A stretch of DNA of 64,000 bases from DATGKG01 sp963851325 (GCA_963851325.1 CAWKOR010000001.1:248001-312000), one strand, 5' to 3'. Numbered from the stretch's first letter, positions 1 through 8,743 are shown. Made by a program: numbers and translations. The notes: a model not told the origin generated them from the sequence alone.

Positions 1-171
1 CTGCGCGGTTGGCGCCACGTTAGTTGTGTCCAGTTCGTTCAGCTTCTCGACATAGCCGAGCATGCTGCTCATGTCGGCCTGCAGGCGCGTTTCCTCGTCC
101 GCGCTTAAGCGCAAGCGGGCAAGGAGCGCTACGTGGCGGACTTGCTCCAGGGTGATTTTGCTTTCGGCCAT
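1..171 (-). CDS. gatC: Asp-tRNA(Asn)/Glu-tRNA(Gln) amidotransferase subunit C, N-terminal part
   Basis: The leftward reading from the ATG at 171 gives 57 codons running off the window edge, beginning MAESKITLEQ and containing VRHVALLARL and LGYVEKLNELDT. This is the pattern of GatC, a short protein of about 95 residues. GatC wraps around GatA and GatB in the amidotransferase that turns misacylated Glu-tRNA(Gln) or Asp-tRNA(Asn) into the amide form. The start is set by the Met directly before the conserved first helix. gatA would be expected next, outside the window. The gene is divergent from the BON-domain gene, with 175 bp between them that must hold both promoters. Confidence 0.9.
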   Translation of the reverse strand, partial: MAESKITLEQVRHVALLARLRLSADEETRLQADMSSMLGYVEKLNELDTTNVAPTAQ

Positions 172-346
172 GGGCGAGAATCGTAACATTATGAGGATAT
201 CAAGTCAGGAAGGTGCGGGTTTACGCTGAACGAGCGCGAAAAGGTAGGGAAGGCTGCACGGTTTTTGATAGTCTGCCTCGACCGGCCCCTGCGACAATCG
301 CAGGCGGACCGCAACAATCGGTACCAACGATCACAGGGAGATCACT

Positions 347-730
347 ATGAGAGCAAGGTCACGCTCGGGTGTGCTGCTAACGATTTTGCTGGCATTCGTT
401 CTGAACGGAACCGCGCTCGCGCAATCCGCGAGTGAGTCGATGGATTCGGCGGGAAAATCTGCCGAGGGGGCGGTCAATGACGTGGTCAGGGGAGCGGCGA
501 CTGCGATCAGCGACACCGCGCTGACGACCAAGATCAAGACTGCATTGAACACTGATAGCGACATCCATCACACTCGCATCCACGTAACTACCCGCGGAGG
601 CGTGGTGATACTTCGCGGCCGCGTCCCCTCGAGCGCGATGAAAGACCGCGCCGAGAAAATCGCGCGCGACACCGACGGGGTCAAGGATGTGAAGAACGAA
701 CTGGAAATCTACAAACGGGTTTCAGACTGA
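347..730 (+). CDS. Secreted or periplasmic BON-domain protein
   Basis: A 127-residue protein with a clear signal peptide (hydrophobic residues 8-22 ending ALAQ, cleavage near 25). A single BON domain follows from about residue 52: TALTTKIKTAL, then GVVILRGRV, then KIARDTDGVKDVKNELEI. BON domains bind phospholipid and occur in periplasmic envelope-stress proteins of the OsmY kind. OsmY has two copies; this protein has one. The ribosome binding site AGGGAG lies 9 bases before the ATG. It is probably monocistronic. The family is secure; the role in envelope stress is inferred. Confidence 0.85.
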   Translation: MRARSRSGVLLTILLAFVLNGTALAQSASESMDSAGKSAEGAVNDVVRGAATAISDTALTTKIKTALNTDSDIHHTRIHVTTRGGVVILRGRVPSSAMKDRAEKIARDTDGVKDVKNELEIYKRVSD

Positions 731-785
731 GGCTTCCTGCCATCGATGAAATCGCTGCCGGGATTGGCGCTTGCGAGGAGGCGCG

Positions 786-818
786 ATGGCGCTTAGCTTG
801 TTCCAATCGAGGCGATAA
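786..818 (+). other. Possible 10-codon upstream mini-ORF before yraN
   Basis: An ATG at 786 preceded by the purine-rich GAGGAGG opens a ten-residue reading frame (MALSLFQSRR) ending in TAA two bases before the GTG of the yraN gene. The ribosome binding site is stronger than the one directly before yraN, so ribosomes might initiate here and re-initiate downstream. It could equally be chance, or yraN may start at the ATG at 862. Confidence 0.25.
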
Positions 819-819
819 G

Positions 820-1257
820 GTGGGTGTTCGCACGCGCCCCAAGAGCGGTTTCGCTCGCACCATGTATGATTTGCGGCTCTGGATTCGCGATACGATTCCC
901 GGAACCGGGCGCCGCCTTAACTATGGCGAACGCAGCGAGCATCTGGCGGCGCGGCATCTGAAGTGGCGAGGCCACAAAATCATCGCACGGAACTTTCGCG
1001 CGGCGGGCGCCGAGATCGATGTCGTAATGATGGATCACGGAACGCTGGTGTTCGTCGAGGTGAAAGCCCGCATGAGCGATCGCCTCGGGCCACCGGAACT
1101 TGCGGTCGACGACCGCAAGCAGTATCGGATTCGTCGCGCCGCCGAGATTTTCGCGAATCGTCGTCGTTCCAATGAGCTGCCGATACGCTTCGACGTGATC
1201 GCGATCAGCGGCGATGGGCGTGGTCGCAAGCTGGAACATTTCAAAAACGCATTCTAA
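820..1257 (+). CDS. yraN: UPF0102/YraN-family endonuclease-like protein
   Basis: 145 residues of the UPF0102 family, which has the fold and acidic residues of Holliday-junction-resolvase-like nucleases. The signature is visible: GERSEHLAARHL at about 37-48, then GAEIDVVMMD and LVFVEVKAR, giving the Glu-Asp-Glu-X-Lys constellation of the PD-(D/E)XK fold, and a C-terminal FDVIAI strand. The biochemical role of the family is unsettled. The GTG at 820 is the longest start; the ATG at 862 (MYDLRLW) would remove 14 residues that lie outside the conserved core, so the start is uncertain. serS follows 22 bp downstream in the same direction. Confidence 0.85.
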   Translation: MGVRTRPKSGFARTMYDLRLWIRDTIPGTGRRLNYGERSEHLAARHLKWRGHKIIARNFRAAGAEIDVVMMDHGTLVFVEVKARMSDRLGPPELAVDDRKQYRIRRAAEIFANRRRSNELPIRFDVIAISGDGRGRKLEHFKNAF

Positions 1258-1279
1258 AGGATTACTTTAAGAACCTGAA

Positions 1280-2554
1280 ATGCTCGATATCAAACTGATT
1301 CGCGAACAGCCTGACCTGGTGCGCACCAAGCTCACCCAGACCGGCGTCGATCCTGCCGAGGTCGAGCGCGTGCTCGAAGCCGATGCGCGCCGGCGTAAAA
1401 TGCAGCATGAGCTGGATGACAAACGTGCCCGGCGGGCTCGCGAATCAAAGGAACTCGGCAAGGCCTCGCCCGAGGAGCGCGAGACCAGGCGCGCGGAAAT
1501 GCGGCAACTCGGCGAGGACATTTCGACCGGCGAGCGCGAGCTAACCAGCATCGAGGAGCAGTGCGAGCGGCTGATGCTGATGCTGCCCAATCTACCGCGC
1601 GATTGGGTACCAATCGGCAAGGACGAGAGCGAAAACGAAATCGTCCGCAGCGAGGGCACCCCGCAGCAGTTCACTTCATTTAAGGCTAAGCCGCATTGGG
1701 AGATCGGAGAGGCGCTCGGCATTATCGACTTCGAACGAGGCGTGAAGATTTCGGGCACCCGATTCCATTTCCTGGTAGGTGCGGGTGCGCGGCTGGAACG
1801 CGCGCTCATCGGGTGGATGCTTGATGTGAAAACGCAGGAGCAGGGCTATCTCGAAGTTGCGCCGCCGATGATGGTAAACACTGCGGCCGCGATTGGGAGC
1901 GCGCATCTGCCGAAGTTCGCGGACACGATGTATCGGGACTACCAGGAGGATTTCTATTTCATCCCGACCGCGGAGCTTCCGCTGACCAACATGTACGCCC
2001 ACGAGATCCTGGAGGCCGACAAGCTGCCGATTTACCTTGCCGCATACACACCATGCTTCCGGCGCGAGAAGATGTCGGCCGGTCGTGACGTGCGCGGCAT
2101 CAAGCGCGGGCACCAGTTCGACAAAGTCGAGATGGTCAAGGTGGTGCATCCGTCGACCTCCGATGCCGAACTTGAGAAGCTGGTGGAGGATGCATGCGAG
2201 ATTTGCCGTCGCCTCGAGATCCCGTTTCGCGTCATCCGGATGTGTACCGGCGACTTGGGCTTCTCGGCGGCCGGCAAATACGACGTCGAGATGTGGGCGC
2301 CGGGCGTCGCCGAATGGCTCGAGGTTTCATCATGCTCGAATTGCACTGATTTCCAGGCTCGGCGCGCGCAGATCAGGTTTCGCGAGAAAGGCGGCAAGCC
2401 GGAGCTGGCGCATACGCTCAATGGGTCGGGGCTGGGATTGCCGCGAACGCTGATCGCAGTAATGGAAAACTATCAGAATGAAGACGGCAGCATCACCATT
2501 CCCTCGGTGCTGCGGCCATACATGGATGGGGTCGAGCGAATAAATAAGCGTTGA
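1280..2554 (+). CDS. serS: Seryl-tRNA synthetase
   Basis: 424 residues, the normal length for SerRS, which charges tRNA(Ser) with serine. Residues 1-105 are the N-terminal tRNA-binding domain (MLDIKLIREQPDLV) with its long charged antiparallel coiled coil rich in Arg and Glu. The class II catalytic core follows, with motif 2 as CFRREKMSAGRDVRGIKRGH (about 258-277) and motif 3 in LNGSGLGLPRTLIAVMEN near 386. It ends VLRPYM as in most homologues. It lies just downstream of yraN and is followed by the phosphate regulon after a 120 bp gap with a Pho-box-like repeat. Confidence 0.98.
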   Translation: MLDIKLIREQPDLVRTKLTQTGVDPAEVERVLEADARRRKMQHELDDKRARRARESKELGKASPEERETRRAEMRQLGEDISTGERELTSIEEQCERLMLMLPNLPRDWVPIGKDESENEIVRSEGTPQQFTSFKAKPHWEIGEALGIIDFERGVKISGTRFHFLVGAGARLERALIGWMLDVKTQEQGYLEVAPPMMVNTAAAIGSAHLPKFADTMYRDYQEDFYFIPTAELPLTNMYAHEILEADKLPIYLAAYTPCFRREKMSAGRDVRGIKRGHQFDKVEMVKVVHPSTSDAELEKLVEDACEICRRLEIPFRVIRMCTGDLGFSAAGKYDVEMWAPGVAEWLEVSSCSNCTDFQARRAQIRFREKGGKPELAHTLNGSGLGLPRTLIAVMENYQNEDGSITIPSVLRPYMDGVERINKR

Positions 2555-2622
2555 CATCGAATTGTTGCCGAGAGGTGGAGGTGTTTTGCGAAACCTACGC
2601 CTTCACGACGCTTTGGCAGCGC

Positions 2623-2640
2623 CGTAACACTTCCGTAACA
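2623..2640 (+). promoter_or_regulatory. Pho-box-like direct repeat upstream of pstC
   Basis: Two exact 7-base copies of CGTAACA are separated by the 4 bases CTTC, an 11-base period. PhoB binds direct repeats of 7 bases with a 4-base spacer, so the geometry matches a Pho box (Escherichia coli unit CTGTCAT). It stands 35 bp before the pstC start, in the only long gap upstream of the pst-pho genes, and PhoB is encoded five genes downstream. Autoregulation of the operon under phosphate starvation is inferred. Confidence 0.65.
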
Positions 2641-2674
2641 ATCGCTTGTTAAGATTCCGCCTGGAGGATCTCCT

Positions 2675-3727
2675 TTGGGCGGATTTATGCCTATAGGATC
2701 GGCGGAGGAGGTGCGGCTTTCGCGCAATGCGGCGGTGGCAGACCAGGCACATACGGCTATTTCCGAAACCGCTGCCCTGAGCGCCCGCGAGGCGCGGCGC
2801 AGCGAGTTCAGTGCTCGTTTGTTCGGCGATCGAATCTTCGGACTGAGCACCTTGGGCCTCGCGCTGGTAGTGCTCGGCCTGATCATCGCGCTGGCGATAG
2901 TTCTCATCCAGGCGTCGTCGCTATCGTTGCATCAATTTGGGCTGCGCTTTCTGACCAGCACCGAATGGGATCCGGTTAGCGATGTTTACGGGGCCCTGCC
3001 GTTCATCTATGGGACGGCAGTTTCTTCGGCGTTGGCCTTGACGATTGCCGTCCCACTCAGCCTCGGGGTCGCGCTATGCCTCAGTGAGCTCGCGCCGGCA
3101 TGGCTCAAGCGCCCGATCGCATTTCTGGTCGAGTTGCTGGCCGCCATCCCCAGCGTGGTCTACGGTTTGTGGGCGATCTTTGTCCTCGGTCCATGGCTGC
3201 GCGACCATGTGGAACCGATCTTGAAAGGTGCGCTGGGATTCCTTCCACTGTTCCAGGGACCGCGGACCTCAGTCAGTATGCTCTCGGCAGGCGTCATCCT
3301 GGCCGTGATGGTAATTCCCTACATCTCGTCGGTCTGCACCGATGTCTTCGCGGTGGTGCCGCAAAGCCAGCGCGAGGCCGCGCTCGCCCTAGGCGCCACC
3401 AAATGGGAAATGGTGCGATTGTCGGTTCTTCCGCCGTCGATTTCGGGCGTAGTGGCCGCGATAATTCTGGGGCTGGGCCGCGCGCTCGGTGAAACGATCG
3501 CAGTTGCGATGGTCATCGGTAATGCGCCCAACATATCGGCATCGCTGTTTGCGCCGGCGGCCACCCTTGCCAGCGTGATCGCCAACGAGTTCGCCGAAGC
3601 CACTACCAATATGTATCAGGCGGCTCTGATCGAGTTGGGGCTGGTGTTGATGGCACTCGCGATCGTGCTGAACGTGATGGCTCGACTGCTGGTGGTCGGG
3701 GTCAGGCGTCGCGCGGGGGTGAGTTGA
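2675..3727 (+). CDS. pstC: Phosphate ABC transporter permease PstC
   Basis: 350 residues, inner-membrane permease of the high-affinity phosphate transporter. After a hydrophilic N-terminus of about 50 residues there are six hydrophobic segments, including FGLSTLGLALVVLGLIIALA near 52-72. The permease coupling loop REAALALGATKWEMVRLSVLP lies near 233 and is followed by GLGRALGETIAVAMVIG, a PstC signature. The TTG at 2675 is chosen because GGAGG stands 8 bases upstream; an ATG at 2687 is an alternative. It is the first gene of the pst-pho operon. No pstS precedes it. Confidence 0.95.
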   Translation: MGGFMPIGSAEEVRLSRNAAVADQAHTAISETAALSAREARRSEFSARLFGDRIFGLSTLGLALVVLGLIIALAIVLIQASSLSLHQFGLRFLTSTEWDPVSDVYGALPFIYGTAVSSALALTIAVPLSLGVALCLSELAPAWLKRPIAFLVELLAAIPSVVYGLWAIFVLGPWLRDHVEPILKGALGFLPLFQGPRTSVSMLSAGVILAVMVIPYISSVCTDVFAVVPQSQREAALALGATKWEMVRLSVLPPSISGVVAAIILGLGRALGETIAVAMVIGNAPNISASLFAPAATLASVIANEFAEATTNMYQAALIELGLVLMALAIVLNVMARLLVVGVRRRAGVS

Positions 3728-3728
3728 G

Positions 3729-4595
3729 ATGGCGGCAACCCTGGTTCTGAGCCGACGTTATCAATATCGCAAGGCCAAGAACCTTGTGATGATGGGACTG
3801 ACGATCTTCGCGACCGTGATAACCCTCACTCCACTGTTTTTGGTGCTGGGCTACCTTCTTTATAAGGGGGCCTCGAGCATCAATTTCGCTTTTTTCACGC
3901 GACTGCCCGCACCAGTCGGCGAGGTCGGCGGCGGAATGGCTAATGCCATCGTAGGTACCTTCGAGTTGGTGATCCTGGCGGGCCTGATGGGGGTGCCGAT
4001 CGGCGTCGGCGCGGGGGTTTATCTCGCGGAGCATCGCGGGACGCGGCTGGCCAATGCAATTCGTTTTGCTGCTGATGTGATGATGGGTGTGCCGTCGATA
4101 GTGGTCGGCATTTTCGCATACGCGGTGGTGGTGCGGCCGATGGGAGGATTCTCGGCGTGGGCCGGTGCCGTCGCGTTGGCGACGATCATGATTCCGTTGG
4201 TTACCAGGACCACCGAGGAGAACGTGTTGCTGGTCCCGCACGAGTTGCGCGAGGCGTCGCTGGCGCTCGGGGTCCCGCGCTGGCGCACCACGATTTCGGT
4301 AGTGGCGCGCACCGCGCTGGGTGGGATCGCGACCGGTGTGATTCTGGCAACCGCGCGTATCGCTGGAGAAACCGCGCCGCTACTCTTTACCGCCTTCGGA
4401 AATCATTACTGGTCGACCTCGCTGAGGGGGCCGATCGCGTCGCTGCCGGTCCAGGTTTATACCTACGCGATTTCGCCATTCGCCGATTGGCAGCGGCAGG
4501 CTTGGGCGGGCGCGCTGGTTTTGACCGCGATTGTGCTTGCATTGGAGTTGGGAGTGAGAGCGGTTACCGGAGGGCAGGCCAAGACGCCGCGCTAA
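3729..4595 (+). CDS. pstA: Phosphate ABC transporter permease PstA
   Basis: 288 residues, the second membrane subunit of the Pst transporter, one base after the pstC stop. Features are six predicted membrane segments (first about 18-42), the typical GGMANAIVGTFELVILAGL stretch, the coupling loop LREASLALGVPRWRTTISVV near 173 and ARIAGETAPLLFTAFGN. PstC and PstA form the channel that PstB drives. The close spacing implies co-transcription and stoichiometric translation with its neighbours. Confidence 0.95.
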   Translation: MAATLVLSRRYQYRKAKNLVMMGLTIFATVITLTPLFLVLGYLLYKGASSINFAFFTRLPAPVGEVGGGMANAIVGTFELVILAGLMGVPIGVGAGVYLAEHRGTRLANAIRFAADVMMGVPSIVVGIFAYAVVVRPMGGFSAWAGAVALATIMIPLVTRTTEENVLLVPHELREASLALGVPRWRTTISVVARTALGGIATGVILATARIAGETAPLLFTAFGNHYWSTSLRGPIASLPVQVYTYAISPFADWQRQAWAGALVLTAIVLALELGVRAVTGGQAKTPR

Positions 4596-4596
4596 C

Positions 4597-5358
4597 ATGG
4601 CGGATAAGATAATAGTCAATCATCTGACAGCCTGGTTCGGCCCGGTGCGTGCAGTGCATGACATCGACATGAACATCCAGGACAACAACATCACCGCGAT
4701 TATCGGGCCTTCCGGATGCGGCAAGTCGACCTTCGTGCGATGCCTCAATCGCATGCACGAAGTGATCGTTGGGGCGCGCGCCGAGGGTGAAGTCCTGCTC
4801 GATGGGAAAAACATTTACGGGCAGGACATCGACCCGGTGCAGGTCAGACGCCGCATCGGGATGGTATTCCAGAAACCCACCCCATTCCCAACCATGTCGG
4901 TAGAGGACAACGTGGCGGCCGGCTTAAGGCTCAATGGCATCAGCCTCAGCCGCTCGGAAAAGGATCAGGTAGTGGAGCGATGCCTCAAACAGGCGGCCTT
5001 GTGGGAGGAAGTGAAGGATCGCCTGCGTGCCGCGGGGGGCAGTCTCTCGGGCGGCCAGCAGCAGCGGCTTTGCGTCGCGAGAGCGCTCGCGGTCGAGCCC
5101 GAGGTGTTGCTGATGGACGAGCCGTGCTCAGCGCTCGATCCGATCTCGACCGCGCGCATTGAGGAGCTATTGATTGAACTGAAGGCCAACTACACTATCG
5201 TGATAGTGACGCACAATATGCAGCAGGCGGCACGCACGGCGGACATGACCGCCTTTCTCTACGCCGGAGACCTGATCGAGTTCGGCGAAACCCGGCAAAT
5301 ATTTACCAACCCCAACCGACGGGAGACGGAAGACTACATAACCGGGCGCTTTGGATGA
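4597..5358 (+). CDS. pstB: Phosphate ABC transporter ATP-binding protein PstB
   Basis: 253 residues, the ATPase of the Pst importer. Walker A is GPSGCGKSTF at about 37-46, the Q-loop is MVFQKPTPFP, the ABC signature is LSGGQQQRL near 150, Walker B is VLLMDEPCSALD and the switch histidine lies in IVIVTHNMQQA. The FQKPTPFP motif is characteristic of PstB rather than other importers. It begins one base after pstA. The phoU reading frame opens just past its end. Confidence 0.97.
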   Translation: MADKIIVNHLTAWFGPVRAVHDIDMNIQDNNITAIIGPSGCGKSTFVRCLNRMHEVIVGARAEGEVLLDGKNIYGQDIDPVQVRRRIGMVFQKPTPFPTMSVEDNVAAGLRLNGISLSRSEKDQVVERCLKQAALWEEVKDRLRAAGGSLSGGQQQRLCVARALAVEPEVLLMDEPCSALDPISTARIEELLIELKANYTIVIVTHNMQQAARTADMTAFLYAGDLIEFGETRQIFTNPNRRETEDYITGRFG

Positions 5359-5377
5359 GCGCCCTGTGAGGAATGCT

Positions 5378-6076
5378 ATGGACCAGCCGCAGCCGCTGCA
5401 TACCAATTTGCGATACGAAGAGGAGCTTCGAGGCCTGCGCGCAACACTGCTCAAAATGGGCGGGCTGGTCGAGCGGCAGATCGCCGAGGCGATCGATGCG
5501 TTGGTCAATCGCGACACCGAGCTCGCCAACCAGGTAATCGCGCGCGACAAGGAAGTGAACCGGATGGATGTCGACACCGACGAGACCTGCATCCGGCTGC
5601 TCGCGCTGCATCAACCGGCCGGAAGCGACCTGCGCTTCATCACTACCGGACTCAAAATCACGACCGACCTGGAGCGCATCGGCGACAACGCGGTGAACAT
5701 CGCGGAACGGGTGCTGGAGCTGAACGAGGAACCGCAAATCAAGCCTTATATAGATATTCCGCGGATGGCCTCAATCGCGCAGTCGATGGTCAAGGACAGC
5801 ATCGACGCCTTCATGCGCCAGGATACCGAGCTGGCAGACCAGGTCCGCGAGCGCGACGACGAAGTCGACGGACTCAATCGGCAGGTGTATCGCGAACTGC
5901 TCAGCTACATGGCGGAAGACCCACGGCTCATCGCACGCGCGACGCGCATTCTGTTTATCTCGAAGTACCTGGAGCGCATCGCGGACCATGCCGAGAATAT
6001 CGCCGAGATGGTGACCTTCATGGTGAAGGGCAAGATGATCAAACATATGGACAAAAAAGAGCGCACTCACGAGTAA
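5378..6076 (+). CDS. phoU: Phosphate signalling regulator PhoU
   Basis: About 232 residues with two PhoU helical-bundle domains. The first carries DKEVNRMDVDTDETCIRLL and FITTGLKITTDLERIGDNAVNIAE; the second repeats the pattern with DDEVDGLNRQVYRELL and FISKYLERIADHAENIAEMV. Each ERIGD/ERIAD and DN/HA cluster is the family's metal-binding face. PhoU links Pst activity to PhoR and represses the regulon when phosphate is plentiful. The ATG at 5378 is preferred because AGGA lies 5 bases before it; an in-frame TTG at 5351 overlaps pstB. Confidence 0.96.
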   Translation: MDQPQPLHTNLRYEEELRGLRATLLKMGGLVERQIAEAIDALVNRDTELANQVIARDKEVNRMDVDTDETCIRLLALHQPAGSDLRFITTGLKITTDLERIGDNAVNIAERVLELNEEPQIKPYIDIPRMASIAQSMVKDSIDAFMRQDTELADQVRERDDEVDGLNRQVYRELLSYMAEDPRLIARATRILFISKYLERIADHAENIAEMVTFMVKGKMIKHMDKKERTHE

Positions 6077-6080
6077 TCAA

Positions 6081-6830
6081 ATGGCTATGGCCGAAGCTGC
6101 ACAACCACAATCAAGTCGTGGTCCCCGCCAGAAAGTCCTGATCATCGAGGATGACGCCGATATCCGCGAGTTGATCAAGTTCAACCTCGAGCAGGATGGC
6201 TATGTGGTCGAGGAAGCGGCCACCGGTGCCGAAGGGCTGGAGCGCATCAAACGCCGGCATCCGGATCTGGTGCTGCTGGACCTGATGCTGCCCGGGATGC
6301 CGGGTCTGGAAATTTGCCGCGTATTGCGCAGCACCAAGGAGACCACAGGCCTTCCGATTCTCATCGTCACCGCGAAAGGCACCGAAGTGGACAAGGTGCT
6401 GGGACTGGAGATGGGTGCCGACGACTATGTGGTCAAGCCGTTCAGCCCGCGCGAGCTGATTGCGCGGGTCAAGGCGGTATTGCGGCGGGCCAATCCGGAT
6501 ATCGCGGCGCCGAAGTCCGGAGTATGGGAGCGCGGACGCCTCAAGATGGATTTCGATACCTATCAGGTATTCGTCGACGGCAAACGCCACGAACTGGCTC
6601 TACGTGAGTTCGAGCTGCTGCGATTCTTCGTCGAGCATCCGATGCGCGTGTACTCGCGTGAGCAGTTGCTCGACCTGGTATGGGGTCGCGACACCTTTGT
6701 CGAACCGCGCACCGTCGATGTGCACGTGCGGCGGCTGCGCCAACACATCGAGAAGGACGACGCCAATCCCGAGTTGATCCTTACCGTGCGCAGCGTCGGG
6801 TATCGCTTCAACCCTGAGGCGCTTGACTAG
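6081..6830 (+). CDS. phoB: Phosphate-regulon response regulator PhoB
   Basis: 249 residues, an OmpR/PhoB-type regulator. The receiver domain occupies about 17-135 with the acidic pair Asp24-Asp25, the phosphorylation site Asp67 in LLDLMLPG, Thr in VTAKG and Lys in VVKPFSPREL. The C-terminal winged helix (about 145-245) contains LALREFELLRFFVEHPMRV and VDVHVRRLRQHIE. It starts four bases after phoU and overlaps the phoR frame by eight bases. It is the probable activator of the Pho box at 2623. Confidence 0.95.
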   Translation: MAMAEAAQPQSSRGPRQKVLIIEDDADIRELIKFNLEQDGYVVEEAATGAEGLERIKRRHPDLVLLDLMLPGMPGLEICRVLRSTKETTGLPILIVTAKGTEVDKVLGLEMGADDYVVKPFSPRELIARVKAVLRRANPDIAAPKSGVWERGRLKMDFDTYQVFVDGKRHELALREFELLRFFVEHPMRVYSREQLLDLVWGRDTFVEPRTVDVHVRRLRQHIEKDDANPELILTVRSVGYRFNPEALD

Positions 6831-8226
6831 ATCGGTTATCGCTCGAATGGCTGCCGCAGTGGCAGCCGGCTTCCTGCCTCCCGCGCTCGCGCTGGTCATC
6901 ATGATGGCGAGCGGTGTCTTCTCTCCGCGGTGGTCCGTGGTTTCGATCGTGGTAGGTGCGATTGCGGGCGGCATGTCCGCCTGGGCGATTGCCAACTCGG
7001 TTATCGGGCGGGCCGAACGGATCGAGGCGCTTGCCGCAGCTCTCAAGGCCCATCGCCAGCCCACCCACGTCATTCCCTACGATGGCGATGTGATGGGGCG
7101 CGCCGAGCGCAGCCTGCTGCAAAGTACCGACGCTGTGATTGCGGAAATTGGCGCATTGACCGAACAGCGCGACGAGTTGGGCGCGATCCTGCGCAGCATG
7201 ACGGAGGCGGTCGTCGTCACCGACGCACGGGGCGAGGTCATTCTGCTCAATGGCCAGGCGCGCAAGACTTTCGCTTTGAACCTCGACGCCAACTACCAGG
7301 GACGCGATTTCGTGGAGCTATGCCGGGACCCGCGCTTGCAGGAATTTGTCGCCAGGTCCACGGGTTCCGCCCACGGGGAAATAACTACGGCCGAGATTCA
7401 CATCCAGAATCCCTCGCCGCGATACCTGGCGGTGAGCGCAGCGCCGGTCAAACGTGAGAGCGGAATCGGGATCGCGTGGCTATTCGTGTTCCATGACATC
7501 ACGCAACTCAAGACCTACGAGACGATGCGCGCGGATTTTATCGCCAACCTCACGCATGAGATTCGGACCCCGCTTTCCGCACTGTACGGCTATGCGGAAA
7601 CGCTCGAGCACGGGGTCGAGGATCGCGAAACCGAAAAGCGCTTCCTCGGCATCATCGAGCGTCAGGCAAAACGCCTGGCACGGCTGGTCGACGATCTGCT
7701 TTCGCTCTCGAACCTGGAGCGCGGTCTTGCGCCGCTGAAGCTGGAGGAAGTCGCCCCCCGATCGATTCTCGAAGACGCTGCCGAGCTTATGCGCGAGCGT
7801 GCAGAGCGTGGCGGTATCAGCCTTGAAATCGACGACTCGCGCGAGCTTCCCTCGATCCGCGCCGATCGGGACAAGATGCATCAATTGTTCCTGAACCTCA
7901 TCGACAATGCGATCAAATACACGCCTCGCGGTGGAAGAGTGGTGCTGCAAGGGCGCGCTGCGAGCGATGCCGGTAGCAACGGTGGACCGCATATCGAGAT
8001 GATCGTTTCAGATACCGGCGAAGGGATTCCAGCATCGGACATTCCGCGGTTGACCGAACGTTTCTATCGCGTCGATCGTGCGCGCTCGCGGGAGCTCGGC
8101 GGAACCGGCCTCGGGTTGGCGATCGTCAAGCACATTGTGCAGCTTCATCATGGAACCCTGAATATCGAAAGCAGGGTAGGCGAGGGCACCACCGTGACGG
8201 TCGGACTACCGGTCAGCGGAGCCTGA
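6823..8226 (+). CDS. phoR: Phosphate-regulon sensor histidine kinase PhoR
   Basis: 467 residues from the TTG at 6823, which overlaps the phoB stop; an ATG at 6847 would lose eight residues. Two membrane segments (about 12-30 and 38-58) are followed by a PAS domain (AILRSMTEAVVVTDARGEV from 121). The HisKA domain has the phospho-accepting His245 in NLTHEIRTPLSALYGY. The ATPase domain carries NLIDNAIKYTPRG, DTGEGIP and GGTGLGLAIVKHI. With no large periplasmic domain it fits PhoR, which senses Pst state through PhoU. It is the last gene of the operon. Confidence 0.93.
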   Translation: MTRSVIARMAAAVAAGFLPPALALVIMMASGVFSPRWSVVSIVVGAIAGGMSAWAIANSVIGRAERIEALAAALKAHRQPTHVIPYDGDVMGRAERSLLQSTDAVIAEIGALTEQRDELGAILRSMTEAVVVTDARGEVILLNGQARKTFALNLDANYQGRDFVELCRDPRLQEFVARSTGSAHGEITTAEIHIQNPSPRYLAVSAAPVKRESGIGIAWLFVFHDITQLKTYETMRADFIANLTHEIRTPLSALYGYAETLEHGVEDRETEKRFLGIIERQAKRLARLVDDLLSLSNLERGLAPLKLEEVAPRSILEDAAELMRERAERGGISLEIDDSRELPSIRADRDKMHQLFLNLIDNAIKYTPRGGRVVLQGRAASDAGSNGGPHIEMIVSDTGEGIPASDIPRLTERFYRVDRARSRELGGTGLGLAIVKHIVQLHHGTLNIESRVGEGTTVTVGLPVSGA

Positions 8227-8312
8227 ACCGAACCGAGCGGCTCCTCGGCTGTGTAACCCAATATCCTGTCGCTGACGGTTGTTTCGTAGCTTTCGAATTC
8301 GGCTTCGCCGCA

Positions 8313-8723
8313 TCAATCTCCTCGGAACCACCTGGCTGTGTCCTCGACCAAAGTGGCGCACACTCTTGACAGGCTGATTTGTCCACTGAGCAGTCGCGAA
8401 CGAATATCCGATTTTTTCCAATCGGGCATCGAGGGTTCGATGATACGTAAGATTGCGCTGATGCGAGCAGCGTCATGAACGCTAGAGACAGAGTGTAGCA
8501 GAGCGCGTGGATCTCGAATTCCTTCAGCGGCGGCAATACCTAACCAAATAGCGGCGTTCGGCTTGAGCCAGTATTCTCGTGTAACAGGCCCGGCCACTCT
8601 TAGAGTTCGCTCGACACGGGCGAGCTTCGCTTCAAACTCCGCAGCGCCAACAAAGTCTTTGAGTTGAGCGATGAGCGAAGGAACCTCGCGGGCCTCCAGA
8701 GGCATGTCGTCCGGCCTTATCAT
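8313..8723 (-). CDS. Hypothetical protein in the toxin-antitoxin cluster
   Basis: 136 residues, not recognised. It is predicted soluble and mostly helical, with a conserved-looking aromatic stretch REYWLKPNAAIWLGIAAAEGI around 49-69 and a C-terminus ending VEDTARWFRGD. There is no signal peptide or membrane segment. It follows the antitoxin gene by 20 bp on the same strand, so it may be the third gene of that transcript. The ATG at 8723 is used; the ATG at 8705 has a better-placed AAGG upstream. It may be a cargo gene that travelled with the module. Confidence 0.5.
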   Translation of the reverse strand: MIRPDDMPLEAREVPSLIAQLKDFVGAAEFEAKLARVERTLRVAGPVTREYWLKPNAAIWLGIAAAEGIRDPRALLHSVSSVHDAARISAILRIIEPSMPDWKKSDIRSRLLSGQISLSRVCATLVEDTARWFRGD

Positions 8724-8743
8724 GACCTTCTCAGACCAGAACG

